Source: Archangium lansingense | GTDB lineage: Bacteria; Myxococcota; Myxococcia; Myxococcales; Myxococcaceae | Direction: 5' to 3' | Length of the DNA: 64,000 nucleotides | Assembly (NCBI RefSeq): GCF_026626635.1 | Contig: NZ_JAPNKA010000001.1 | Location: 3,720,001-3,784,000 of the forward strand | Shown: positions 33,101-41,175 of the stretch, piece after piece | How the letters are laid out: each line of letters begins with the position of its first letter | How positions within the stretch are numbered: the first letter of the stretch is position 1 | The notes under the pieces: model-generated | Seen by the model: only the letters and a program-made list of their open reading frames with translations | The model's database searches: none | Told to the model about the DNA's origin: nothing | Translations under genes and position numbers: made by a program

Positions 33101-34770
33101 CGAATCCCCAGGTGACGTACTCGCCGCCGTCGGGGAGCACCCTGCCGACGGGGACGACGACGGTCACCGCGACAGCGGAGGATGAGGCGGGCAATCAGGC
33201 GATGTGCTCGTTCACCGTGACCGTTCAAGCCCGGGTGGTGTCGATTGCCGGCGGTGGCTGTCAGGCCGCCGGTGGAGGTGCGGACGCGGCGCTGGTCGTG
33301 CTGTTGCTCCTCGCCGTTTGGGCGGGCCGCCGACGCCGCGAACAGGCACGGACCTGTGTGCTCGTCGCGGCCCTGGCTGCCACCAGCGCCTCGGGGCAGA
33401 CGCCCTCCAGCCCCCTGGTTGCATTCGACGTGGAGCGCTTGCGCCTCAGCGCCGCCGCGACGGACTCGCTGCTGGTGGACTCCGGACGACTGCTTCCCGT
33501 TGGCGGCTATCGCCTCAGCCTCCTGACCAACTACGAGCGCGGCATCCTGGTGCTGCGGGGCAGTGATGGGGACGACCGCTCCCTCTTGCACTATCGGACG
33601 TCGGCCTGGCTCATGGGGGCGTGGTCTCCGATGGAGCGCCTGGAGCTGTCCGCCCGGCTGCCGGTCATCATCTCCCAGGGTGGCCATGGCGCGGAGACGC
33701 TGGTTGGTGTCTCCAAACCTTCGTCCTCGGGGCTGGGGACGCCGGAGGTGGGAGGACGCTACGCGCTGCTCCGGCGCGAGGACGGGGCGCCGGTGTCCCT
33801 CGCGGTGGGGCTCGACGTGGGGCTTCCGGGGGGAAGTGCGAGTGCGTTCGGACGCCAGGAGCATTGGGCCGGGTTCCAGTTCTGGCCCCGCGTCTCACTG
33901 GGTCGCGAGGTGGGAATGTTCGTGCTGGGAGCCAGCGTGGGCGCGCGGGTGAGATCGAAGGAGGTCGAGCCGGGCCGCGACGTGGGCACCGAGCTGGAGC
34001 AGGCGCTGGTGGTGGCCACTCGGGGGAGCGGTCTTCGCGGCGAGCTGGCCCTGCAGGTGGCGGAGTCGCTGGTGCACCCGGACGTGGCGGTGGAGCTGCT
34101 CGGCGGGGTGCGGCTGCCTATCGGACGTGGCTTCGAGGTGAGTGCGCTCGCCGGGCGTGGCTTCACCGACATCCCGGGGACGCCCTCGTGGCGGGCGGGG
34201 GTGGGAATCGCCTGGGCTCCACCCCCTCGGCCCGAGGACGTCTGCCAGAACGGGCGGAAGCACACGCCCGAGCAGTGCCCCGACTCCGATGACGACGGGG
34301 ACTCCGTGCCCAACAAGGCGGACCGCTGTCCGCTGGAGGTGGGAGTGCCGAGCCTGCAGGGCTGCCCCGAGCTTGTCTCGCCTCCGGTGAAGGAGGCGCC
34401 GGTGAAGGAGGCGCCAGTGAAGGAGGAGCGGCTCTCCCTGGCGGGCCGCAAGATCGTCTTCGCGGTGGGCCTTGCCGAGATTCAGGGGGACGGCGCGCGC
34501 ATACTGGATGAGATTGCCGAGCTGCTGAAGTCGCGGCCCAAGGTCTCGCTCCGCATCGAGGGCCATACGGACAACTCGGGACAGGAACAGCTCAATCTCA
34601 CACTGAGCCAGGAGCGTGCGAATGGGGTGCGGACCTACCTCATCCAGCGAGGCATCGCGGGCTCTCGCCTCGAGGCCCGGGGCTACGGTCCGTCGCGTCC
34701 CGTCTCATCGAACGACACGCCGGCAGGCCGAAGCGAGAACCGTCGCGTGGAGTTCATCATCACGAATTGA
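30163..34770 (+). CDS. Kelch/HYR surface lipoprotein with MYXO-CTERM fused in frame to an OmpA-family outer-membrane protein
   Basis: A single 1535-codon frame. Residues 1-22 are a lipoprotein signal (VFVLSC). Residues about 85-760 are some 13 Kelch-type units (AELYDP-T-TW, LLPSGRVLV-GG). A cadherin-like domain (about 860-940), an HYR domain (PPEIICPEDLVVEA, 945-1020) and a MYXO-CTERM-like end follow: GGGCQAAGGG, hydrophobic helix, GRRRR, about 1027-1061. With no stop, a second export-like segment follows (CVLVAALAATSASGQ), then a beta-barrel-like part (1075-1360), a TSP3-like DSDDDGDSVPNKADRC, a (PVKEA)3 linker and an OmpA peptidoglycan-binding domain (IEGHTDNSGQEQLNL, GYGPSRPVSSNDTPAGRSEN). 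Two proteins seem to be joined. The order recalls TraA (MYXO-CTERM) and TraB (OmpA), but the domains differ. Confidence 0.88.
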   Translation: MQTGWVSGRLVFVMLCGVFVLSCEQKGTLSSSAEAVALARTYFPELAADVTASPGANLAEAEGPRVGLVTEVSLEGLTAPLVAAPGWSSTASMASERSQHASLLLPDGDVLVAGGVNRNGFVTSAERFDPETGTWASAGSPGISGNTTSGVLLPTGRAFVVTDGNRSASIYDAATNTWSATGAMSATRTLPTVTLLSSGQVLVVGGSSLNTAELYDPATNTFTATGSMSVAHRAHTATSLRDGRVLVASGFSSAMGEVPVAEFYNPASGTWSLAAPPLVPRHYASATLLPDGRVLFAGGFTSAGVTNHAELYDPVANTWTATGALVHPRNGHTATLLPNGKVLVQGGSDGARNAQAVSELYDPATGTWAAAGTMAVARENATATLLTTGQVLIMGGHSSNPGTAFYANVELYDASGDRWAPAGNLVQGRGSAAVLLPSGQVLAAGGRGASGVLGIAERYTRASNTWAPAASLATARERATLSLLPSGQVLAVGGGNGGGPLASAERYDPLADAWTPAGSMTTARDGHTATVLGSGRVLVVGGAGTGTAELYEPAANAWSSAGSAATPRSRHAAVLLHDGRVLVAGGENGGAPLASAELYDPASNTWAPAASLSQARTSFTLTLLPSGRVLAVAGTSLAAELASAELYDPVSNTWAPVGSLASPRAFHSAALLPSGRLLVVGGQGPGGTVLATAELYDSATRTWKLASGLAAQRLRFDTVVLPSNEVLALGGQGAGGAWLASAELYEDTGAQPAWRPVVTGPDVVMHACSARITGTLFRGISGASTGDYRDSATSFPLVRLQAAEGRRLWTLPGTEMSATGVTVPIPARVTPGAYALSVFANARGGGRMVTVLENTSPVAEDLTVSTPYGEPVNLSLVATDAEADTSLTFVIVTPPAHGTLSGTPPSVTYTPEPGYLGPDSFSFQARDCGLDSNVATVTLAVVDQTPPEIICPEDLVVEATEPAGAPVTYPPATATDAITANPQVTYSPPSGSTLPTGTTTVTATAEDEAGNQAMCSFTVTVQARVVSIAGGGCQAAGGGADAALVVLLLLAVWAGRRRREQARTCVLVAALAATSASGQTPSSPLVAFDVERLRLSAAATDSLLVDSGRLLPVGGYRLSLLTNYERGILVLRGSDGDDRSLLHYRTSAWLMGAWSPMERLELSARLPVIISQGGHGAETLVGVSKPSSSGLGTPEVGGRYALLRREDGAPVSLAVGLDVGLPGGSASAFGRQEHWAGFQFWPRVSLGREVGMFVLGASVGARVRSKEVEPGRDVGTELEQALVVATRGSGLRGELALQVAESLVHPDVAVELLGGVRLPIGRGFEVSALAGRGFTDIPGTPSWRAGVGIAWAPPPRPEDVCQNGRKHTPEQCPDSDDDGDSVPNKADRCPLEVGVPSLQGCPELVSPPVKEAPVKEAPVKEERLSLAGRKIVFAVGLAEIQGDGARILDEIAELLKSRPKVSLRIEGHTDNSGQEQLNLTLSQERANGVRTYLIQRGIAGSRLEARGYGPSRPVSSNDTPAGRSENRRVEFIITN
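34384..34430 (+). repeat. 18-bp tandem repeats encoding (PVKEA)3 linker
   Basis: Three near-identical 18-bp units (CCGGTGAAGGAGGCGCCG type) encode PVKEA-PVKEA-PVKEE just before the OmpA domain, a flexible spacer between barrel and peptidoglycan-binding domain. Confidence 0.75.
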
Positions 34771-34792
34771 TGCGGAATCGAGGACTGCGAGT

Positions 34793-35131
34793 TCATTGCG
34801 CCGCCATCTCCCGGGCTATCAGGGGCGGCACGCCGTACCGGTAGTCGAAGTGGTACTCGCCCGTGGCATTGATGGTGAAGGTGAGCCAGGTCCAGGGCTC
34901 GCCCTGGCCCTCGGGCGGGTGTGCCTGCAGGGCCGCCAGCGCCTCGATCGCCTCCAGCGACAGGTCCACGTCGGCCTTCTCGCCGGCTAGGAACCGATTG
35001 GCGACATAGATTTCCGAGCGGTCGTCGCTCCACGCGAAGTTCTCGTACTGCACCTCGATTCGTTCCCACGGCTCGGGGACGGCGTCGAGCAGCGCCCCGA
35101 TGAACTGTTCCTGGAGTTCCAGCATGTCCAT
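34793..35131 (-). CDS. YezG-like (DUF600) immunity-family protein
   Basis: A 112-residue soluble acidic protein: MLELQEQFIGALLDAVPEPW, SDDRSEIYVANRFL, and the C-terminal TWLTFTINATGEYHFDYRYG, which resembles the end of YezG/DUF600 immunity proteins. These neutralise polymorphic nuclease toxins in other bacteria. No toxin gene is adjacent, so this would be an orphan immunity gene, or the resemblance is only fold-level. An in-frame ATG at 35146 is the alternative start. It is convergent with the Kelch-OmpA gene. Confidence 0.6.
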   Translation of the reverse strand: MDMLELQEQFIGALLDAVPEPWERIEVQYENFAWSDDRSEIYVANRFLAGEKADVDLSLEAIEALAALQAHPPEGQGEPWTWLTFTINATGEYHFDYRYGVPPLIAREMAAQ

Positions 35132-35242
35132 GTCAGCTACCAGCATCCCTCTCCCGGGGGGCGAGGGGAAATGAGAGGGGTGATGCGGCGCAGGACTCGA
35201 GCGCCTTCTTCAATTCCCAGACTCCGATAGAGTCACCACACC

Positions 35243-37519
35243 ATGATGAAAATGCTTCGCTTTGCCGTGATGGGCTGGGTGCTGTGTTGCGCCTCACCAG
35301 CACTCGCCGCTCCTTATTGGGGAACCTTCCAGTCGGACGCCTGCACGGGCGTCGGCCAGCGTCAGAAGTCCTCTGTGCTCTGGGGCATCCCCTCGGGAAC
35401 CTCGTGGGAGACCGCCTGCGCGAATACGGGCGCCACCATCGATGGGCGCTGGTACGCACGGCCGAATCGCTGCGTGCGGACCAGCACCAACATGTGGGGC
35501 GAGTTCGACGTGCCCGACACCTCGTGCAATCCCAACTGGAGCACCTTCAAGCAGGATCGGTGCACGGACTCGGGCCGGCGCCAGCACTCGGCGCAGTTGC
35601 TGAACATCCCTCCCAACACCTCCTGGGAGAGTGCGTGCCAGGCCACCGGCGCCACCGTGGCCGGCTACACCTTCCTGCGCCCGACCCGCTGCGTGAACAA
35701 GGGCACCTCCGGCATGTGGGGCGAGTTCGAGGTGAATGACACCACCTGCAACCCGGTGACGGAGTGCAACTCCTCCCTCCCGGCTGGCACCTTCACCAAG
35801 TCCGGGAACAGCGGCTCGGTGAGCTGTGAAGCCTTCTGCGCCAACCGTGACGCCAACTGGGGCCAGCGCGGCACGTGTGTGCGGGGGCTCGTCACCAGTG
35901 GCCCTCATGCGGGCAGCTGCCTGGCCTGCACCGACGTCGCCGCCGATCAAGGCGACACCGGCGTCACCTGCACCTGCAAGGCGCCCGCAAAGGGCTTCGC
36001 GGATCTCCATGCGCATCCGTTCGCCAACCTTGCTTTCGGCGGCCTGGCCTTCTACGGCAAGGCCTACGGTCCCCTCAGCTCCACCCTGCCGTGGTGTGAC
36101 ACTGTCCATGGGCCAGGGGGCACTCGGGACTCCTTTGGCAGCATCATGGCGACCCTCGGCTACGGCACGGGCGGTTCGGGCCATCGGGTGGGCGGCTATC
36201 CGCAGTACGACGGCTGGCCCCGCTGGAACAGCTACACGCACCAGTCCATGTATGAGGATTGGCTCTACCGCTCCGTGCAGGGCGGTCTGCGGCTGCTCGT
36301 GATGCTGGCCGTCAACAACCAGGACATCTTCGGCTTCCCCATCTACGCCACGAAGGCGCCGGGCCGCACGGGAGAGGACATGGAGGCGGTGGATCTCCAG
36401 ATCGCCGAGGCCTACGCCATGCAGAGCTACCTCGACAACAAGGCGGGCGGCGCGGGGCGCGGCTGGTTCCGCATCGTGAAGACTCCCGCGGAGGCCCGCA
36501 CCGTCATCGCCCAGGGCAAGCTGGCGGTGGTGCTGGGCGCCGAGGTGGACTACCTCTTCGACTGCCGCCGCAACAGCTCGTGCACGAGCGCGTATGTGGA
36601 GGAGCGGTTGGACCATTACCAGGCCATGGGCCTGCGCCACCTCTTCCCCATCCACTTCAAGCAGAACGCCTTCGCGGGCTCGGCGCTCACCAGCATCACG
36701 ACCGAGGGAGACTCTCGCGACTGCAAGCAGGAGGGCTACGTCTACAAGCGAGACATCGCCAAGGATCCCATCTGCGGCGCGCAGGGGCTCACGACGCTGG
36801 GCCGCACGCTGGTGCGCGGAATGATGCGCCGGAAGATGCTGATCGACATCGACCACATGTCGAAGCTGGCCTTCGATGACACCCTGGGGATGGTGGAGCC
36901 CTACGGCTACCCGGTGGTGAGCGGCCACACCACGCTGTTCGATACGGCCCGCGGCAACAAGCGCCACGAGGGAAGCCTCAAGGCGGAGCAGCTCCAGCGC
37001 ATCCGCAACGTGGGCGGCATGGTGTCGCTCATCCTGGACCAGGGCAATCGCGACGAGATCCCCACCTGGCGCGGCGCGGGTCAGCCGGTGGTGGACCACC
37101 AGTGCGGCAGCACCTCGCAGAGCTGGGCCCAGGCGTACCTCTACCTGACGAAGCAGCTGAGCGGGATGCCGGTGGGCTTCGGCACGGACTTCAACGGCTT
37201 CGCGGGCCTGCCGAGCCCCCGCTTTGGCGCTGAGGCGTGCCACGGCGGCAGCTCCGCCGCGCAGGTGGCCCGAACGAGCTACCCGCTGAGCATCGCCGTG
37301 GAGAACAGCGTCACGAAGCTGGAGCGCAGCGTGGTGGGCAACAAGGTGTTCGACATCAACGAGGATGGCGTGGCCCACGCGGGCATGATGCCGGACTTCA
37401 TCTCGGATCTCCGCCGCCAGGGTCTGCGCAGCCAGGATCTGGATCCGCTGATGAACTCCGCCGAGGGCTACCTCCAGGTCTGGGAGCGCGCCGAGGCCAT
37501 TGGAGCCACCGTGCCCTGA
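35243..37519 (+). CDS. Exported dipeptidase-like (M19-type) amidohydrolase with N-terminal repeats
   Basis: A 758-residue secreted protein with signal peptide (RFAVMGWVLCCASPALA). Residues about 23-165 hold two 70-residue repeats (each with Q-D-CTD-G-RQ-S, SWE-AC--TGAT, MWGEF-V-DT-CNP). Another Cys-rich module follows. From about residue 255 comes a metal-dependent hydrolase domain with DLHAHP, VVLGAEVDYLFDC, LIDIDHMS and VVSGHT, the metal-ligand pattern of renal-dipeptidase/M19-like enzymes. Such enzymes cleave dipeptides or related amides; the substrate is not predictable. The repeats may bind a cell-wall or surface component (inference). Confidence 0.85.
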   Translation: MMKMLRFAVMGWVLCCASPALAAPYWGTFQSDACTGVGQRQKSSVLWGIPSGTSWETACANTGATIDGRWYARPNRCVRTSTNMWGEFDVPDTSCNPNWSTFKQDRCTDSGRRQHSAQLLNIPPNTSWESACQATGATVAGYTFLRPTRCVNKGTSGMWGEFEVNDTTCNPVTECNSSLPAGTFTKSGNSGSVSCEAFCANRDANWGQRGTCVRGLVTSGPHAGSCLACTDVAADQGDTGVTCTCKAPAKGFADLHAHPFANLAFGGLAFYGKAYGPLSSTLPWCDTVHGPGGTRDSFGSIMATLGYGTGGSGHRVGGYPQYDGWPRWNSYTHQSMYEDWLYRSVQGGLRLLVMLAVNNQDIFGFPIYATKAPGRTGEDMEAVDLQIAEAYAMQSYLDNKAGGAGRGWFRIVKTPAEARTVIAQGKLAVVLGAEVDYLFDCRRNSSCTSAYVEERLDHYQAMGLRHLFPIHFKQNAFAGSALTSITTEGDSRDCKQEGYVYKRDIAKDPICGAQGLTTLGRTLVRGMMRRKMLIDIDHMSKLAFDDTLGMVEPYGYPVVSGHTTLFDTARGNKRHEGSLKAEQLQRIRNVGGMVSLILDQGNRDEIPTWRGAGQPVVDHQCGSTSQSWAQAYLYLTKQLSGMPVGFGTDFNGFAGLPSPRFGAEACHGGSSAAQVARTSYPLSIAVENSVTKLERSVVGNKVFDINEDGVAHAGMMPDFISDLRRQGLRSQDLDPLMNSAEGYLQVWERAEAIGATVP

Positions 37520-37582
37520 GCGGGTGGAATGCACTGGGGGCCTCATCCGCACCGAGGCCCCCGAGTAGTCGTCTCCAGAGGC

Positions 37583-37696
37583 AATTGTCAGTCGTTGGCG
37601 GTACGTTCCGACGACTCCCTTTGGTCCTGGGGGAGCAATGACTACGGTCAGCCAGGACATGGCCCTGCGGGAAGCTCCGCCGTGCCCATTCATTCC
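37583..37696 (+). pseudogene. RCC1-repeat remnant
   Basis: One frame reads NCQSLAVRSDDSLWSWGSND followed by YGQPGHGPAGSSAVP, a single RCC1-type repeat (H/Q-S-LA-V--DG-LW-WG-N-YGQLG-G). It has no start, no signal and no further repeats, and it runs into the P450 gene upstream region. It is most likely the leftover of a multi-repeat RCC1 surface protein, a family common in myxobacteria. Confidence 0.65.
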
Positions 37697-37727
37697 CAGC
37701 TGTACTTCGTGCTGTCTGGAGACCTTC

Positions 37728-38918
37728 GTGACCACCCAACGCGTAAACATCCTGGCGCCAGAGTTCCGGGCCAATCCCCACCCCAACTTCGCCGAGCTGC
37801 GCCGCAACACCCCCGTCGTCCAGGTGGAGCCCGCTGGGTTCTGGGCCATCTCCCGGTATGACGACGTGGCCTTCGTCATCAAGAATCCCCAGCTCTTCTC
37901 CTCCGAGGGCTTCAAGGCAGCGTGGCAGCCCGCGTGGGTGGGGTACAACCCGCTCGCCAACTCGATGCTCGCCCAGGACGGGACGAATCACACCCGGTTG
38001 CGGAAGCTGGTGAGCCGGGCCTTCAACGCCAGCGCCACCACCCGGCTGGAGGCGCCCATCCGGAAGACCGCCCACCTGCTCGCGGACGAGCTGGCCCAGA
38101 AGGGCGAGGCGGACTTCGTCTCCATGTTCGCCATGCCGCTGCCGGCGTTCGTCATCGGCGAACTGCTCGGGCTGGACGGCTCGCTCCACCATCGGTTCAA
38201 GGCGTGGTCGGACGACTTCGTTGGCGTCACCCCCGAGCCGATGGGTCCCGAGCACGCCCAGCGCACGCTCGCCTCGATCGCGGACCTCACGCGCTACCTC
38301 ACCGAGGTCATCGAGGCACGCCGCCGCTCGCCCACGGATGATCTGGTCAGCGACCTGATGAGCGAGGAGGTGGAGGGACAGCACCTGACGGACCGGGAGA
38401 TCGTCGACTTCCTGGTGCTGCTGCTCATCGCGGGCCTGGAGACGACGGTGCACTTGCTGTCCAACTCGCTGCTCTTCCTGGCCGAGCGCCCTGACGAGCT
38501 GGCGCGGCTGCGCGCGGATCTCACGTTGGTGCCCAGGTTCATCGAGGAGATGCTTCGCTACGACCCTCCCGTCCAATCGGTGCCGCGCATTGCCATGTCC
38601 GACGTGACGATTTCCGGAGTGAAGATTCCCAAGGGGGATGTGGTGCTCGCCATCATCGCCTCGGCCAACCGGGACGAGCGCCATTACACCGAGCCCGATC
38701 GCTTCGATCTCCACCGCGAGCAGCCCGGTCTGTCCTTCGGGTATGGCGTCCACTACTGCATCGGCGCGCAGCTGGCCAGGATGGAGGCCCGCTGCGGCCT
38801 GGAAGCACTGCTCTCGCGCTTCAGCGGCTTCAAGCGGACCTCCACGAGTCTGACCTGGAGCCAGGCCATCACGGTGCGGGGGCCGCACGCCCTACCGCTC
38901 CGGTTCATCCCGGCCTGA
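37728..38918 (+). CDS. Cytochrome P450
   Basis: A 396-residue soluble bacterial P450. The I-helix oxygen-activation motif is AGLETT, the K-helix ExxR is EEMLR, and the heme-binding loop is FGYGVHYCIGAQLARME with the axial Cys. The GTG at 37728 follows GGAG at 7 bp; an upstream ATG at 37638 would add an unlikely Cys-rich leader that overlaps the RCC1 remnant. No ferredoxin or reductase gene is adjacent, and no biosynthetic cluster is visible, so substrate and partner are unknown. Confidence 0.93.
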   Translation: MTTQRVNILAPEFRANPHPNFAELRRNTPVVQVEPAGFWAISRYDDVAFVIKNPQLFSSEGFKAAWQPAWVGYNPLANSMLAQDGTNHTRLRKLVSRAFNASATTRLEAPIRKTAHLLADELAQKGEADFVSMFAMPLPAFVIGELLGLDGSLHHRFKAWSDDFVGVTPEPMGPEHAQRTLASIADLTRYLTEVIEARRRSPTDDLVSDLMSEEVEGQHLTDREIVDFLVLLLIAGLETTVHLLSNSLLFLAERPDELARLRADLTLVPRFIEEMLRYDPPVQSVPRIAMSDVTISGVKIPKGDVVLAIIASANRDERHYTEPDRFDLHREQPGLSFGYGVHYCIGAQLARMEARCGLEALLSRFSGFKRTSTSLTWSQAITVRGPHALPLRFIPA

Positions 38919-39018
38919 GCGGTGGGCTCAATTCCCCGCGGGGGCAGCCCGGTCCGGTTCTGAGCATGAGGACTGCCCCCTGGCTGGCGGTTTGCCGCCG
39001 CCGGGGGGACGGGGTTGA

Positions 39019-39786
39019 ATGGCGTGCGTGGCCCCTGCACACCCCAGCCAGAAGGAGGATGAGGAGGACCTGGCGGCGTTCGAGCTTCCGTTCTTCCAGC
39101 GCCTCGTCGTGCAACTCTGGGCGATGGTGCTCGGGCTCATCACCCGGCTGACGGACGCGGTGTTGCTGGTGGGGCGTCCCGCGCTGGTGCGGCCCTATGT
39201 GGGCCTGTGGCTCGCCGAGCGGCTGCGCTCGCCCTACCGGGCCCGGCGTTCCTTCGAGGTGGTGCTCGCGCTCCGGGCCACGGGTCAGCGAATGCGCGAG
39301 CTCATCTACGGGGAGACGCCCCTCATGTCGGCGCTCTGGGTGTTCCGGCGCGCCGGCGTGGGCCCAGGCAGCCGGCTGGTGGACCTGGGGGCGGGGCGGG
39401 GGCGGGTGCTGCTCGCGGCGCGGTGGCTCGGGGCCGAGGCGAGGGGGGTGGAGTTGCTCGCCGAGCATGTGACGCGCATGGCGCACTGGTTGGCCCCCGC
39501 CGGCATCACGCTCGTGCAGGGGGACGCGGCCCAGGCGGACTTGTCGGACGCCACCCACGTCTTCACCAACTGGCTGGCGCTCACCCCGGAGACGAAGGCT
39601 CGGCTCGTGGCGCGCTTGCGCACCTGTGCGCCCGGCACGCGCGTGCTCACGGTGCTGCACCCCATCGAGGCGGAGGACTTCGTGCGCCTGTCGAGCCACC
39701 GTGTCCTCTTCACCTGGGGCCTCGAGCGCGTGTGGCTCCACGAGTACCGGCCCTCGACGTGGAAGCCCACCCCTCCGACGTCCTGA
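39019..39786 (+). CDS. Class I SAM-dependent methyltransferase
   Basis: A 255-residue protein. An N-terminal helical region includes a hydrophobic segment (RLVVQLWAMVLGLITRLTDA) that may associate with the membrane. A Rossmann methyltransferase domain follows with motif I LVDLGAGRGRVLL, the acidic loop GVELLAEH and motif II LVQGDAAQADL. The YGETPLMSALWVFRRAGVGP lead-in resembles small DOT1-like bacterial methyltransferases. The substrate is unknown. It stands alone after the P450 gene. Confidence 0.8.
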   Translation: MACVAPAHPSQKEDEEDLAAFELPFFQRLVVQLWAMVLGLITRLTDAVLLVGRPALVRPYVGLWLAERLRSPYRARRSFEVVLALRATGQRMRELIYGETPLMSALWVFRRAGVGPGSRLVDLGAGRGRVLLAARWLGAEARGVELLAEHVTRMAHWLAPAGITLVQGDAAQADLSDATHVFTNWLALTPETKARLVARLRTCAPGTRVLTVLHPIEAEDFVRLSSHRVLFTWGLERVWLHEYRPSTWKPTPPTS

Positions 39787-39920
39787 TTTCCTGCCTCGCC
39801 GCGGCCTCGGGCTTCACGCTACCGCCGGCTCCCACGAGACTCCGCCAGGCTCTCTCTCCCGGGCCTCCAGCGCGAGGTGGGCGTACCGCAACCCGCATCG
39901 CGGTGGCACTCATCACCGTC

Positions 39921-40094
39921 TCACCGAGGACCTCCCAGGGTCCGGACGAAGAACTGGTTGATGTCGTCGAGATAGTAGCGCGCCAAGGTCGACTGGGGGT
40001 TATGGGGCTGCCCTGGCATGATGAGCAGCTCGAAGTGCTTGCCCGCGCGGATCAGCGCGTCTGCCATGCGCATGCTGGAGGACTCGCAGGCCGC
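39921..40094 (-). pseudogene. S9 (dipeptidyl-peptidase IV-like) C-terminal remnant
   Basis: The reverse strand reads SMRMADALIRAGKHFELLIM, then PGQPHNPQSTLARYYLDDIN and QFFVRTLGGPR, stop. This is the last 55 or so residues of an S9-family serine peptidase, including the catalytic His region (PGQPH). No upstream part exists. It is a fragment left by deletion or rearrangement between the methyltransferase gene and the esterase gene at 40162. Confidence 0.75.
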
Positions 40095-40161
40095 CCTCCC
40101 AAGAGGGGGGCGCAGGGCCCGTGGGCCGTACTATGAGGTGTCCATTCGATCGGAGACCCCT

Positions 40162-41112
40162 ATGACCCGTTACACGCTGCTCGCGCTCTTGCTGGTACTC
40201 ACCTCTGTTCTCTCTGCCACCACGGTCTCGTGCGCGAGCGCTTCGCTCTCCGCGCGCGCCGCGGACGCGGACGCGGAGCTCGCTCTCTTCGCGTACGACC
40301 GCAGCGCCCCGCTCGCGCTCGAGACGGAGCGGTTGTCGGTGGAGGATGGCGTGGAGGTGCACAAGCTCTCCTTCTCGAGTCCAAAGGGAGGTCGCGCCAC
40401 GGGACGTCTCCTCGTGCCGCAGCGGGAGGGGAAGAAGGCGGGCATCGTCTACATGCATGGTGTTCCTGGCAGCGCGGAACAGTCCCTCCCCCGCGCCCTC
40501 CGACTCGCACGCCTGGGCGCGGTGGTGGTGGCGGTGGATGCTCCCTTCGCCCGGCGCAACGCGTCTCCGGTGAGCTTCACGCCCGAGGATAGCGCGAGCC
40601 AGGTGCAGCTCATCGTGGACCTTCAGCGCGCGGTGGACCTGCTGCTCGAGCGGCCGGATGTGGAGCCCGCCCGAATCGCCTTCGTGGGGGGAAGCTTCGG
40701 TGGAGCGGTCGGGTCGCTCTTCTCTGGAGTGGAGCGGCGCCTCACCACCTACGTGCTCTTCGTCGCGGACGGCGGCGTCATCTCACACTTCACGTCGCCC
40801 GATGGTTCGCTGCAGGAGCCCATCGCCTCGATGCCTCCTGCGGAGCTTGAGCCCTGGCTCGCCGCCATGCGTCCATTGGAGGGCACCCGCTGGGTGGGCC
40901 GCGCCAGGCCCGGTAGCATCTTCTTCCTGAACGGCCGCGAGGATCCTCTCGTTTCGGTCGCCAAGGCCGAGGCCCTGCACCGTGCCGCGGGTCCCTCTCA
41001 CGAGGTGCGTTGGTACAACTCGGGCCACAAGCTCCCCGACGAGGCCTGGCGGGACATGTTCCAGTGGCTTCATCAGCGCGTGGGCACGGACGCCCCGGCT
41101 GCCCACGACTGA
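40162..41112 (+). CDS. Exported alpha/beta hydrolase
   Basis: A 316-residue protein with a lipoprotein-like signal (LLALLLVLTSVLSATTVSC). The alpha/beta-hydrolase core has IVYMHGVPGSAEQSLPRALR (oxyanion region), the nucleophile elbow GGSFGGAVG, the acid in NGREDPLVS and the His in SGHKLPDEA. The size and the dienelactone-hydrolase-like order suggest an esterase or peptidase; the substrate is unknown. GGAGA precedes the ATG. Confidence 0.85.
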   Translation: MTRYTLLALLLVLTSVLSATTVSCASASLSARAADADAELALFAYDRSAPLALETERLSVEDGVEVHKLSFSSPKGGRATGRLLVPQREGKKAGIVYMHGVPGSAEQSLPRALRLARLGAVVVAVDAPFARRNASPVSFTPEDSASQVQLIVDLQRAVDLLLERPDVEPARIAFVGGSFGGAVGSLFSGVERRLTTYVLFVADGGVISHFTSPDGSLQEPIASMPPAELEPWLAAMRPLEGTRWVGRARPGSIFFLNGREDPLVSVAKAEALHRAAGPSHEVRWYNSGHKLPDEAWRDMFQWLHQRVGTDAPAAHD

Positions 41113-41175
41113 GCCTGCCCTGGCTCTGCACACACCCGCCTCGGCGGCTGCGCCGGGCTGAATTCCGTCGCGACG

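Noticed and set aside
35294..37960. 888-residue minus-strand frame
   Set aside because: Antisense shadow of the dipeptidase gene; composition is atypical.
37638..38918. P450 start at the upstream ATG
   Set aside because: The added 30 residues are Cys-rich and overlap the RCC1 remnant; the GTG at 37728 has a ribosome binding site.
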